Assembly: GCF_900105325.1 (NCBI RefSeq)
Contig: NZ_FNSU01000004.1
Location: 434,001 to 498,000, forward strand
Direction of reading: 5' to 3'
Origin: Pseudomonas marginalis
GTDB lineage: Bacteria > Pseudomonadota > Gammaproteobacteria > Pseudomonadales > Pseudomonadaceae
DNA: 64,000 nucleotides
Below, one piece after another: positions 8,304 to 16,834 of this stretch (the first letter of the stretch is position 1; every line of letters begins with the position of its first letter). Below the pieces are notes generated by a model. It was not told the origin of the DNA. It did not search any database and was given only the letters and a program-made list of their open reading frames with translations. A program made the translations under genes and the position numbers.

Positions 8304-9427
8304 TGCAACTGGCTTTTGTTCTGTACAAATATTTCCCCTTCGGCGGCCTGCAGCGCGACTTCATGCGCATCGCCCTGGAGTGCCAGCGGCGCGGCCATCA
8401 GATTCGTGTCTACACGCTGATCTGGGAGGGCGACATTCCGCTCGGCTTCGAAGTGCTGGTGGCGCCGGTCAAGGCGTTCTTCAACCATCGGCGCAACGAG
8501 AAGCTCAGCGCCTGGATGGAGGCCGACCTGGCCAAGCGCCCGGTGGACCGCCTGATCGGCTTCAACAAGATGCCCGGCCTGGACGTGTACTACGCCGCCG
8601 ACGGCTGCTTCGAAGACAAGGCACAAAACCTGCGCCATTCGCTGTACCGCAGTTTTGGCCGCTATCGCCACTTTGCCGAGTACGAGCGCGCGGTGTTTGC
8701 CAAGGACGCCAAGACCGAAGTCTTGATGATTTCCGAAGTGCAGCAGCCGCTGTTCATCAAGCATTACGATACGCCGCTGGAGCGCTTCCACCTGCTGCCA
8801 CCGGGCATTGCCCAGGACCGCCGCGCGCCGCCGAATGCGGCCGAGATTCGTGAGGGGTTCCGCAAGGAGTTCAGCCTGGGCGATGACGACCTGCTGCTGG
8901 TGCAAATCGGTTCCGGCTTCAAGACCAAGGGCGTCGATCGCAGCCTGAAAGCGCTGGCCGCATTGCCGGCTGAGCTGAAAAAACGCACGCGCCTGTTTGT
9001 AATCGGCCAGGACGACCCCAAGGTATTCCAACTGCAAAGCGCCACCCTCGGGCTGGGCGATAACGTGCAGTTCCTCAAGGGGCGCAGCGATATTCCGCGC
9101 TTCCTGCTGGGCGCCGACCTGTTGATCCACCCGGCGTACAACGAAAACACCGGCACCGTGTTGCTCGAAGCCCTGGTGGCCGGGTTGCCGGTGCTGGTCT
9201 CGGCCGTGTGTGGTTATGCCCATTACATCGCCGAAGCCGACAGCGGCCTGGTGCTGGACGAGCCGTTTGAACAGGCTCAGTTGAACCGGTACCTGGCGCA
9301 GATGTTGACCGATTCTGCACAGCGCGCGGCCTGGGGCCGCAATGGGTTGGCCTTCGCCGAGACGGCCGACCTCTACAGCATGCCGCAGCACGCTGCGGAT
9401 GTGATTCTGGCGGAGCCAAAACGATGA
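8303..9427 (+). CDS. waaG: LPS core glycosyltransferase, GT4 family
   Basis: Adds the first outer-core hexose (glucose in enterics, a hexosamine in pseudomonads) onto heptose II. A GT-B, GT4-type protein of 374 residues: the N-terminal FPFGGLQRDF is the donor-domain glycine loop, and NENTGTVLLEALVAGLP near the C-terminus carries the EX7E-like nucleotide-sugar motif. Start ATG overlaps the waaC stop by one base and its end overlaps waaP by four. Confidence 0.93.
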   Translation: MQLAFVLYKYFPFGGLQRDFMRIALECQRRGHQIRVYTLIWEGDIPLGFEVLVAPVKAFFNHRRNEKLSAWMEADLAKRPVDRLIGFNKMPGLDVYYAADGCFEDKAQNLRHSLYRSFGRYRHFAEYERAVFAKDAKTEVLMISEVQQPLFIKHYDTPLERFHLLPPGIAQDRRAPPNAAEIREGFRKEFSLGDDDLLLVQIGSGFKTKGVDRSLKALAALPAELKKRTRLFVIGQDDPKVFQLQSATLGLGDNVQFLKGRSDIPRFLLGADLLIHPAYNENTGTVLLEALVAGLPVLVSAVCGYAHYIAEADSGLVLDEPFEQAQLNRYLAQMLTDSAQRAAWGRNGLAFAETADLYSMPQHAADVILAEPKR

Positions 9428-10230
9428 AGTTGATTCTTGCCGAACCGTTCAAGACGTTATGGGCCGGGCGTGATGCCTTCGCCGAAGTCGAGAAACTGCA
9501 AGGCCAGGTATTCCGTGAACTGGCGGCGCGTCGCACGCTGCGCACCGAGGTGGATGGCCGCCCGTATTTCGTCAAAATCCACCGCGGCATCGGCTGGGCG
9601 GAAATCTTCAAGAACCTGATCACCGCCAAGCTGCCGGTGCTCGGCGCAGGTCTGGAATGGGATGCCATTCACCGCTTGCAGGCGATCGGCGTACCGACCA
9701 TGACCGGCGTGGCCTTCGGCGAAAAGGGCAGCAACCCGGCGGACCAGCACTCGTTCATCATCACCGAAGAGCTGGCGCCGACCATCAGCCTTGAAGACCT
9801 GACCGTCAACTGGGTCGCCGAACCGCCCACACCTGCACTGCGCCATGCGCTCACGGCCGAACTGGCGCGCATGGTCGGCGACATGCACCGGGGCGGCGTG
9901 AATCACCGCGACTGCTACCTGTGCCACTTCCTGCTGGACACGTCCAAGCCGATCGACCCACGCAACATCAAGCTCTCGGTGATCGACCTGCACCGGGCGC
10001 AAATGCGCGCCCATCTGCCGCTGCGCTGGCGCGACAAGGACCTCTCCGCGCTGTATTACTCGGCGTTGGACATCGGCCTGACCCGGCGCGATAAATTGCG
10101 TTTCCTCAAGGGCTACTTCCGCCAGCCGTTGCGCCAGGTCCTGGCCGAGCAGTCGGCGTCCCTGGGCCTGATGCAGCGCAAGGCCGACAAGCTCTACGCG
10201 CGCAAGCTACGTTATGGGGATGCGATCTGA
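9424..10230 (+). CDS. waaP: LPS core heptose(I) kinase
   Basis: Phosphorylates heptose I of the inner core, a modification essential in P. aeruginosa for outer-membrane integrity. The eukaryote-like kinase residues are present: Lys51 in YFVKIH, the catalytic loop HRDCYLCH with Asp163, and Asp189 in VIDLHR. The 268-residue length matches the family. ATGA overlap with waaG and a one-base overlap with the next gene show translational coupling. Confidence 0.95.
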   Translation: MKLILAEPFKTLWAGRDAFAEVEKLQGQVFRELAARRTLRTEVDGRPYFVKIHRGIGWAEIFKNLITAKLPVLGAGLEWDAIHRLQAIGVPTMTGVAFGEKGSNPADQHSFIITEELAPTISLEDLTVNWVAEPPTPALRHALTAELARMVGDMHRGGVNHRDCYLCHFLLDTSKPIDPRNIKLSVIDLHRAQMRAHLPLRWRDKDLSALYYSALDIGLTRRDKLRFLKGYFRQPLRQVLAEQSASLGLMQRKADKLYARKLRYGDAI

Positions 10231-10964
10231 TGGCGGGTTGGAACCTGGAGCCTGCCTACGCCGCCCTGGCGGATGATTTTGGAAGCCTCGAAGCGGTGTT
10301 TGCCCTGCAAGGCGAGCGGCTGACCCGCGACCCGCTGTCGGAAGTGATCCGGGTGGAGCGTGGTGGGGTCAACTACTACGTCAAACGCTACACCGGCGCC
10401 GGCAAGGGCCTGCGGCGCTACCTGGGCAAGCCGCGGGTCAAGTCCGAATGGCAGAACCTCAAGCGCTTCGCCAAGTGGGGCATTCCCACCGCCGATGTGG
10501 TCGCCTGGGGCCTGGAGCGCAGCGGCCTGGCCTATGATCGTGGCGCAATGATCACCCGCGAGTTGCCGAGGACCGAAGACCTCTCGGTCCTGGCCGAACG
10601 TAAGGATGCGCGCCTGCGCGACCCCAAGTGGGTCAGCGCGGTCAGTCGCCAGCTCGCCGAATACACGCGCACCATGCACGATCATCGCTTTACCCATAAC
10701 GACTTGAAGTGGCGCAACCTGCTGATCGACGACCAGGCCACCCTGTACCTGATCGATTGCCCCAACGGTGATTTCTGGCGCGGTTTCTGGCTCAAGTACC
10801 GCATCACCAAGGACCTGGCCTGCCTGGACAAGGTGGCCAAGTATCACTTGTCGGCCACTCAGCGCCTGCGCTTCTACATGCAGTACCGTGGGTGTCGGCA
10901 CCTGAGTGAGTCGGACAAACGGCGGATTCGCCACGTAGTGAAGTTTTTCGAGGGACGTGAATGA
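10230..10964 (+). CDS. LPS core kinase, InaA/WaaP-like
   Basis: Small cytoplasmic kinase-fold protein (244 residues), equivalent to PA5008 of P. aeruginosa by position. Lys52 (YYVKRY), the catalytic loop THNDLKWRN (Asp158, Asn163) and the DFG-equivalent YLIDCPNG (Asp176) are all intact, so it should be an active kinase, presumably for another core heptose position. Coupled on both sides by one-base and four-base overlaps. The exact phosphorylation site cannot be read from sequence. Confidence 0.85.
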   Translation: MAGWNLEPAYAALADDFGSLEAVFALQGERLTRDPLSEVIRVERGGVNYYVKRYTGAGKGLRRYLGKPRVKSEWQNLKRFAKWGIPTADVVAWGLERSGLAYDRGAMITRELPRTEDLSVLAERKDARLRDPKWVSAVSRQLAEYTRTMHDHRFTHNDLKWRNLLIDDQATLYLIDCPNGDFWRGFWLKYRITKDLACLDKVAKYHLSATQRLRFYMQYRGCRHLSESDKRRIRHVVKFFEGRE

Positions 10965-11713
10965 GTGATTTCCTGGCGGCTGAAGATCGCGCCCTGCTGG
11001 AGCGCCACGGCCTCGCGACATTCGACGCCCTGTGGGCCCGGCAACTGGACGCGGTGGACGAGCCGAACACCAGCCGTGGCGGCTGGAGCAGCGTATTTCG
11101 CCTGGAACTCGACGGCCACGGCTATTACCTCAAGCGCCAGAGCAACTACCTCACGCGCAGCTTGCACCGGCCTTTGGGCGAGCCCAGTTTCTCCCGCGAG
11201 TTCCGCAATATCAGCCGTTACCGCAAGCTCGGGATCCCGGCGCTGCAGGCGGCGTTCTACGGCGAGCGCAAAGTCGCCGGTGAGCACCGCGCGATGCTGC
11301 TGACCCGTGCCCTGGACGGCTGGAATGACCTGGATTCATTGCTGGAGCAATGGGCGCAACTCAGCGATGCCCAGCACTGCGCGATCCTGCTGGCCTGCGG
11401 TCAACTGGCGCGCCGCCTGCACAGCGTCGGCCAGGTGCATGGCTGTTTCTACCCCAAGCATATTTTCCTGCAGGCCACCGGTGACGGCTACGCCGCGCAG
11501 TTGATCGACCTGGAGAAAACCCGCCCGCTGCTGTTCGGCTGGCGTGACCGGGTCAAGGACCTGGAGCCGTTGTTGCGCCGGGCACCGCAGTGGTCGGACG
11601 CACAGGTGCGTCAATTGCTGGCGGCTTACCTCGATCAGCCCGAGGGCAGCGCGCTCGTCACCACCTGGCTGCAACGCCTGACGAAGCGGCGTAGCCACAA
11701 GGAGAACCGCTGA
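10961..11713 (+). CDS. InaA-family kinase-like protein with altered catalytic loop
   Basis: A 250-residue member of the same family, equivalent to PA5007 by position. The ATP lysine (YYLKRQ, Lys58) and the metal-binding Asp (QLIDLEK, Asp183) are present. The catalytic loop reads VHGCFYPKH (residues 159-167), which aligns with HRDCYLCH of WaaP but has Cys162 where the catalytic Asp should be. It may therefore be a pseudokinase partner, or use unusual chemistry. Overlaps the genes on both sides, so it is clearly part of the operon. Confidence 0.83.
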   Translation: MSDFLAAEDRALLERHGLATFDALWARQLDAVDEPNTSRGGWSSVFRLELDGHGYYLKRQSNYLTRSLHRPLGEPSFSREFRNISRYRKLGIPALQAAFYGERKVAGEHRAMLLTRALDGWNDLDSLLEQWAQLSDAQHCAILLACGQLARRLHSVGQVHGCFYPKHIFLQATGDGYAAQLIDLEKTRPLLFGWRDRVKDLEPLLRRAPQWSDAQVRQLLAAYLDQPEGSALVTTWLQRLTKRRSHKENR

Positions 11714-13155
11714 TGCGTTTGTCCGAGTTGAAGAACGCCGGCCGCAGGCCGAGCCTGCCCCTCACTGTCGACCTGGCGGATGCCGCCGGCCCGGGGCAAC
11801 TGCAACTGCTGAGCCTGTTGCGGGTATTGCCGGGTGAGCGTTACGTGGGCGCGGCGGTATGGCGCGGGCGTCCGGTGCTGGCCAAATTATTAGTGGGCAG
11901 CAAGGCCGCACGGCATTTCCAGCGTGAACTCAGCGGCGTACGCCTGCTGGCCGAGCAAGGCCTGACCACCCCGCTGTTGCTCGCCGATGGCTTGCAGGAC
12001 GGCGAGGGCGGCTGGCTGCTGTTCGAGTTTATCGAAGGTGCCGAGAGCCTGGCCGATGCCTGGCACGCCGTTGAAGCGCTACCGCCACTGGCCGAGGAGC
12101 AAACCGCCGTGCTGGCCGAGGCCCTGGGTGCGATCGGCCAGATGCATGCCAAGGGCCTGTGGCAGGAAGACCTGCACCTGGACAACCTGCTGCGCCAGGA
12201 CGGCAAGCTGTACTTGATCGATGGCGCCGGCATTCGTGTGGAGGAGGCGGGCAAGCCACTGTCGCGCAACCGCGTGCTGGAAAACCTCGGGGTGTTTTTC
12301 GCCCAGTTGCCGAAAAACCTCGAGCCGTTTACCGAAGAACTGCTGGTGTACTACCTGCTGAGCAACGGCGAGCACGCCTTGCCCCTGCAAGCCCTGGAAA
12401 AACAGGTGCGCAAGGTCAGCGCCTGGCGCCTGAAGGACTTGTTGAACAAGGTGGGCCGCGACTGCACGCTGTTCAGTGTGGTGCGTGGCGCCTTTGCCTT
12501 GCGTGCGATCCGTCGCGAGGAAGAACCGGCGATGCTGCCGGTGCTGGAGCAGGCGGATGCGTTGCTCGACCAGGGCCACCTGTACAAGACCGGTGGTGCG
12601 GCCAGCGTGGCCAAGGTCGACGTAGCCGGCCGGCCCTTGGTGATCAAGCGCTACAACATCAAGGGCGTTGCCCATTGGCTCAAGCGCTTCTGGCGCCCGA
12701 GCCGCGCTTGGCATTCCTGGCGCGAAGGCAATCGCCTGGCCTTCCTCGGCATCGCCACGCCCAAGCCGCTGGCCGTCCTGGAAAAGCGTTTTTTCTGGCT
12801 GCGCAGCCGCGCTTACCTGGTCACCGAATACCTGCCGGGCCCGGACATCATCGAGCGGTTCGCGCCCTATATCGAACACGGTGACGCGCCGGAAAACGAA
12901 CTGTTGGCGCTGGACCAGTTGTTCGCCGAGCTGATTCGCGAGCGCATCAGCCATGGCGACTTCAAGGGCCATAACCTGTTCTGGGATAAGGATCGCTGGT
13001 CGCTGATCGACCTCGACGCGATGTGCCAACACAGCTCTGCCGCCAGCTTCGCCCCGGCGTATGCCAGGGACCGTGCGCGGTTTATGCGGAACTGGCCTGA
13101 GAGTAGTGCGTTGTATCAGCTGATTGATCAGCGTTTGCCGAAGCAACCGACCTGA
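11713..13155 (+). CDS. Tandem-domain LPS kinase-like protein
   Basis: A 480-residue protein made of two kinase-fold halves, equivalent to PA5006 by position. N-terminal half: QEDLHLDNLL (Asp153, Asn158) and LIDGAG (Asp170). C-terminal half: VIKRYN (Lys312), SHGDFKGHN (Asp416, Asn421) and LIDLDAM (Asp433). The second half keeps every canonical residue; the first lacks an obvious His before its catalytic Asp. Probably phosphorylates the LPS core or coordinates its assembly. Last gene of the waaF operon, its start overlapping the previous stop. Confidence 0.83.
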   Translation: MRLSELKNAGRRPSLPLTVDLADAAGPGQLQLLSLLRVLPGERYVGAAVWRGRPVLAKLLVGSKAARHFQRELSGVRLLAEQGLTTPLLLADGLQDGEGGWLLFEFIEGAESLADAWHAVEALPPLAEEQTAVLAEALGAIGQMHAKGLWQEDLHLDNLLRQDGKLYLIDGAGIRVEEAGKPLSRNRVLENLGVFFAQLPKNLEPFTEELLVYYLLSNGEHALPLQALEKQVRKVSAWRLKDLLNKVGRDCTLFSVVRGAFALRAIRREEEPAMLPVLEQADALLDQGHLYKTGGAASVAKVDVAGRPLVIKRYNIKGVAHWLKRFWRPSRAWHSWREGNRLAFLGIATPKPLAVLEKRFFWLRSRAYLVTEYLPGPDIIERFAPYIEHGDAPENELLALDQLFAELIRERISHGDFKGHNLFWDKDRWSLIDLDAMCQHSSAASFAPAYARDRARFMRNWPESSALYQLIDQRLPKQPT

Positions 13156-13185
13156 CCGTTCCCGCGCAGGGTGACCGATCAAGAG

Positions 13186-13203
13186 CTGTTGCCTGAGCAA
13201 CAG
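13186..13203. promoter_or_regulatory. Dyad CTGTTGC-CTGA-GCAACAG, candidate enhancer site
   Basis: Perfect inverted repeat with 7-bp arms and a 4-bp centre. It lies about 95-115 bases upstream of the sigma-54 promoter, the usual distance for an upstream activator site. It could also be a weak hairpin after the kinase operon, but there is no T-tract. No enhancer-binding protein gene is nearby. Confidence 0.45.
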
Positions 13204-13285
13204 TTATCAGACAGTTGTTGGCCCAGAACGACAGCCCGCCTTAACCCGCAAACGTTATCCCCTTGATTTGATGTAATAAAAAACC

Positions 13286-13301
13286 TGGCACGGGCTCTGC
13301 A
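13286..13301 (+). promoter_or_regulatory. Sigma-54 (-24/-12) promoter
   Basis: TGGCACGGGCTCTGCA matches the RpoN consensus TGGCACG-N4-TTGCA with one mismatch and has the invariant GG-N10-GC spacing. It sits 44 bases before the ATG of the ABC importer operon in an otherwise AT-rich intergenic stretch. Confidence 0.7.
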
Positions 13302-13345
13302 ATGCCTCTTGGTGAACCCTTTCACCCGTCGCAGCGGAGCCCTGT

Positions 13346-14332
13346 ATGCCTTCCAGCCTTTCCTCGCTTTCCCGTTTGATCTGCCTTGGCGCCGTGCTGT
13401 TGCTGGGCCATGTCGTCAGTGTCCAGGCCGCCGAGGGCGATGAGGCCGTGCCGTCCCTGGCCGGCAAGCGCATTGCCGTGAGCATGACCGGCACCAGTCA
13501 CTATTTCGATATCAAGGCGTTCCAGGCTCAGGTCGATGAGATCAAGCGCCTGGGCGGCACGCCGATCACCCTCGATGCCGGGCGTAATGACAAGAACTTG
13601 GTGACCCAGCTGCAAACCGTGGTCACCCAGAAACCCGACGCCGTGATCCAGACCCTGGGCACCCTCAGCGTGATCGATCCCTGGCTCAAGCGCATCAGCA
13701 AGGCTGGCATCCCGCTGTTCACCATCGATGCACCGTCCCAGTACAGCCTCAACAACACCACCTCCGACAACGTCGCCACCGGCAAGGCGTTGGCCGATCA
13801 ATTGATCAAGGACGCCGGCGGCAAAGGCAAGATCCTGGTGTTCAACGGTTTCTACGGCGTGCCGGTGTGTGCGATCCGTTATGACCAGTTGAAGCTGGCG
13901 CTCAAGGATTACCCCCAGCTGGAAATCATCCAGCCGGAGCTTCGCGACGTGATCCCCAACACCGTGCAGGATGCTTATTCCCAAGTCTCGGCGCTGCTCA
14001 ACAAGTACCCGGCGGGCAGCGTCTCGGCGATCTGGTCGGCGTGGGACATTCCGCAGTTGGGCGCGAGCAAGGCGCTGATCGATGCCAGGCGCACCGAGAT
14101 CAAGACTTACGGCGTCGACGGTACGCCGGAAGTGCTGGCGCTGCTCGGCCAGGCAAATTCGCCGGTGGGGGCGGTGGTGGCGCAGCAACCGGCGTTGATC
14201 GGCAAGACCGCTGTGCAGAACGTGGCGCGCTACCTTGCAGGGCAACGAGACCTGCCCAAGGAAACCCATGTGGCCACGCTGCTGACCACCGCGGCCAACC
14301 TGGACCAGGTTCAGCAACTGCGGGGTGACTGA
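13346..14332 (+). CDS. Sugar ABC transporter, periplasmic substrate-binding protein (CUT2 type)
   Basis: Periplasmic binding protein of the ribose/galactofuranose class, 328 residues. It has a signal peptide cleaved after about residue 28 (VQA-AEG). The N-terminal IAVSMTGTSHYFD and the DAPSQYSLNNTTSDN stretch fit the PBP type 1 fold. CGGAG seven bases upstream supports the ATG. The operon order binding protein-ATPase-permease-permease matches E. coli ytfQRT-yjfF. The ligand cannot be assigned. Confidence 0.88.
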   Translation: MPSSLSSLSRLICLGAVLLLGHVVSVQAAEGDEAVPSLAGKRIAVSMTGTSHYFDIKAFQAQVDEIKRLGGTPITLDAGRNDKNLVTQLQTVVTQKPDAVIQTLGTLSVIDPWLKRISKAGIPLFTIDAPSQYSLNNTTSDNVATGKALADQLIKDAGGKGKILVFNGFYGVPVCAIRYDQLKLALKDYPQLEIIQPELRDVIPNTVQDAYSQVSALLNKYPAGSVSAIWSAWDIPQLGASKALIDARRTEIKTYGVDGTPEVLALLGQANSPVGAVVAQQPALIGKTAVQNVARYLAGQRDLPKETHVATLLTTAANLDQVQQLRGD

Positions 14333-15855
14333 TGCCGGCATTGCACCTGCAACACTTGCATAAACGCTTTGGCGCCACCCTGGCGCTGGATGACGCAAGC
14401 CTTAAAGTCGAACGCGGCAGCATCCACGGCCTGGTGGGGGAGAACGGTGCGGGCAAGTCGACCTTGATCAAGATCCTGGCCGGCATCCACAAGGCGGACG
14501 CGGGGCAGGTGAGTATCGATGGCCAGTCGTACGCCGCCTTGTCACCGCGTCAGGTGGATGCGCTGGGCGTGCAGTTCATCCATCAGGAGCGTCTGTTGCC
14601 CGCCAGTTTTACCGTGGGCGAGGCGCTGTTTTTCGGGCATGAATTGCGGCGCGGGCCCTTTGTGGATCGACGTCGGCAGCAACGTGAAGCCGAGCGCTTG
14701 CTGGCGGAATATTTTGATCTGCAATTGCCCGCAGGTGCGCTGGTGAGCGAGCTGAACAGCGCCGAACGCCAGGTGCTGCAAATCACCCGGGCGTTGATTC
14801 GCCAGCCGAAGATCCTGGTGTTCGACGAGCCCAGCGTGGCGTTGGTCAAGCGCGAGGTCGACCAGTTGCTGCGCATCGTCAAGCGCCTGCGCGACCAGGG
14901 TTTATCCATCCTGTACATCTCCCATTACCTGCAGGAAATCGACAGTCTGTGCGATGAAGTCACGGTGCTGCGCAATGGTCGGGACGTGGCGGTGGTGCAG
15001 CCCCGGCATACGTCCAGCGCCGAGATTGCGCGGCTGATGGTCAATCGCGAGGTGCAGGAGATGTACCCCAAGGCCAAGGTTGCACTGGGAGCGCCGCTGT
15101 TGCAGGTACGCGGGTTGAGCCTGGCGCGGCGCTATCGGCAGATCGATCTGGACGTGCGGCGCGGAGAAATCGTCGGCCTGACCGGGCTGGTCGGCTCGGG
15201 AGCCAAGGAGTTGTTCAAGACACTTTTTGGTGTCGAGCGCGCCGACAGCGGCAGTGTGCATCTGGACGGGCGTTTGCTGCGCCTGCGTTCGCCGGCCCAG
15301 GCGATTGCCGAGGGCATTGCGCTGGTGCCGGAAGAGCGGCGCAGCCAGGGGATTTCGCCAGTGCTTTCGGTGCTGGAAAACCTGACGCTGGCGGGGCTCG
15401 GGCGGTTCAGCCGCTGGGGCTTGTTGAGCCGCCGCAAGGAGCAGGCGGAAAGCCTGCGGCTGATCGACGAATTGGCGATCAAGGCGCCTGGGCCCCAAGT
15501 GGCGGTCAGCCAGCTCAGTGGTGGCAACCAGCAGAAGGTCGCCCTGGGGAAATGGCTGAGCCGCCGCTCGGCGGTGTACCTGTTGGATGAGCCCTGTGTG
15601 GGCGTGGATGTGGGTGCCAAGGTGGAGATATATCGCTTGATCGGACGCTTGGTGGAAGAGGGCGCGGCGGTGCTGGTGTTGTCGTCGGATTTGCCGGAGT
15701 TGTTGGGGATCAGTGACCGAATCCTGGTGCTGCATCGGGGTGAGATCGCCGGTGAATTCCGTGCCGGGGAGGCGGACAGCGATCAGTTGCTGGCCTGTGC
15801 GACGGGAGCCGTGGCTGCTGCGGCTTTAAGCGCTCGAGAGGTGGAACATGCTTGA
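14332..15855 (+). CDS. Sugar ABC transporter ATPase, two nucleotide-binding domains
   Basis: RbsA/YtfR-type ATPase of 507 residues. First domain: Walker A GENGAGKST (36-44), a diverged signature LNSAERQ (about 141) and Walker B ILVFDEPSVAL (about 161). Second domain: degenerate Walker A GLVGSGAKE (about 285, usual for this family), signature LSGGNQQK (about 395) and VYLLDEPC (about 416). The ATG overlaps the binding-protein stop and the end overlaps the first permease by eight bases. Confidence 0.9.
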   Translation: MPALHLQHLHKRFGATLALDDASLKVERGSIHGLVGENGAGKSTLIKILAGIHKADAGQVSIDGQSYAALSPRQVDALGVQFIHQERLLPASFTVGEALFFGHELRRGPFVDRRRQQREAERLLAEYFDLQLPAGALVSELNSAERQVLQITRALIRQPKILVFDEPSVALVKREVDQLLRIVKRLRDQGLSILYISHYLQEIDSLCDEVTVLRNGRDVAVVQPRHTSSAEIARLMVNREVQEMYPKAKVALGAPLLQVRGLSLARRYRQIDLDVRRGEIVGLTGLVGSGAKELFKTLFGVERADSGSVHLDGRLLRLRSPAQAIAEGIALVPEERRSQGISPVLSVLENLTLAGLGRFSRWGLLSRRKEQAESLRLIDELAIKAPGPQVAVSQLSGGNQQKVALGKWLSRRSAVYLLDEPCVGVDVGAKVEIYRLIGRLVEEGAAVLVLSSDLPELLGISDRILVLHRGEIAGEFRAGEADSDQLLACATGAVAAAALSAREVEHA

Positions 15856-16834
15856 AGCGGCGACGCCTGGGTTATCGCAGCGATTGTGGGTGCTGGTGCT
15901 GCGCCGTGGGTCGGTGGGGGTTTTTGTGGCGATCCTGATGGGGTTTGCCGTGGCTGCGCCGAATTTTCTGTCGGTGGGTAATCTGGCCAATGTGTTCAGC
16001 CAGTCGGCGATCCTCGGCGTGCTGGCCTTCGGGCTCACCTGCGTGATTATCGGCGGCGGTTCGAACGTGGTGGCTGGAGGACTGGACCTGTCGCTGGCGG
16101 CCAACCTGGGCTTGTGCGCGGCGGTATTCAGCCGCCTCAATAATGCCGGCCTGGATCTCGGGTTGACGTTGCTGCTGACCCTGGGCTGCGGTTTGGCGGT
16201 CGGCTTGCTGAATGGGCTGGCCGTGGTGGTGCTGCGTTTGCCGCCGTTGCTGGCGACCCTGGCGAGCATGAATGTACTGGCCGGGCTGGAGTTGGTGCTG
16301 ACGGAGAACACGGTGGTCTCCACGGACTCGCCGCTGTTGGACCTGCTCAGTGGCGGCGCCTGGTTGGGCGTACCGGCCCTGGCCTGGGTACTGCTGGTGA
16401 CGGCGGGCGTGCTGACGCTGCTGATTCAGCACTCGGCCTATGGGCTGCGCCTGCATGCGGTGGGCGAATACCCCCAGGCGGCCGAAGCGGCGGGCATTGG
16501 AGTGCCCGTCTACGTGTTGTCGAGCTATCTGCTGTCCGGTCTATGTGCCGCGGTGGCTGCGCTGTGTTCGGCGGCATTCTTCAGCGGCAGCACCACCGGC
16601 TCCGGCGACATGCTGCTGTCGGTGGTGGCGATCGCCTTTCTCGGTGTGGTGTTTTCCCGCCGGTTGGTGGCGAGCATTCCGGGGACTTTGCTGGCAGCGC
16701 TGTTGATCGGTTTTCTGATCAATGGCTTTCAACTGCTTAACCTCTCCAGCTTCTGGGTCAATGGTGTGCAGGGCGTGTTGATCCTGCTGGTCGTCGCAGC
16801 CTCCAGTGCAGTGAACCAAGGGGCTACGGCATGA
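15848..16834 (+). CDS. Sugar ABC transporter permease 1
   Basis: Integral inner-membrane protein of 328 residues with about nine or ten hydrophobic segments, of the RbsC/YtfT type. The conserved cytoplasmic loop is seen as GLRLHAVGEYPQAAEAAGI near residues 199-217. Overlaps the ATPase gene by eight bases and the second permease by four, so all four proteins are translationally coupled. Confidence 0.88.
   Translation: MLEAATPGLSQRLWVLVLRRGSVGVFVAILMGFAVAAPNFLSVGNLANVFSQSAILGVLAFGLTCVIIGGGSNVVAGGLDLSLAANLGLCAAVFSRLNNAGLDLGLTLLLTLGCGLAVGLLNGLAVVVLRLPPLLATLASMNVLAGLELVLTENTVVSTDSPLLDLLSGGAWLGVPALAWVLLVTAGVLTLLIQHSAYGLRLHAVGEYPQAAEAAGIGVPVYVLSSYLLSGLCAAVAALCSAAFFSGSTTGSGDMLLSVVAIAFLGVVFSRRLVASIPGTLLAALLIGFLINGFQLLNLSSFWVNGVQGVLILLVVAASSAVNQGATA

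Noticed and set aside
13204..13245. Second enhancer-like site near ACAGTTGTTGG / AACGACAG
   Set aside because: Half-sites resemble the dyad at 13186 but the spacing and arms do not match, so I do not call it.
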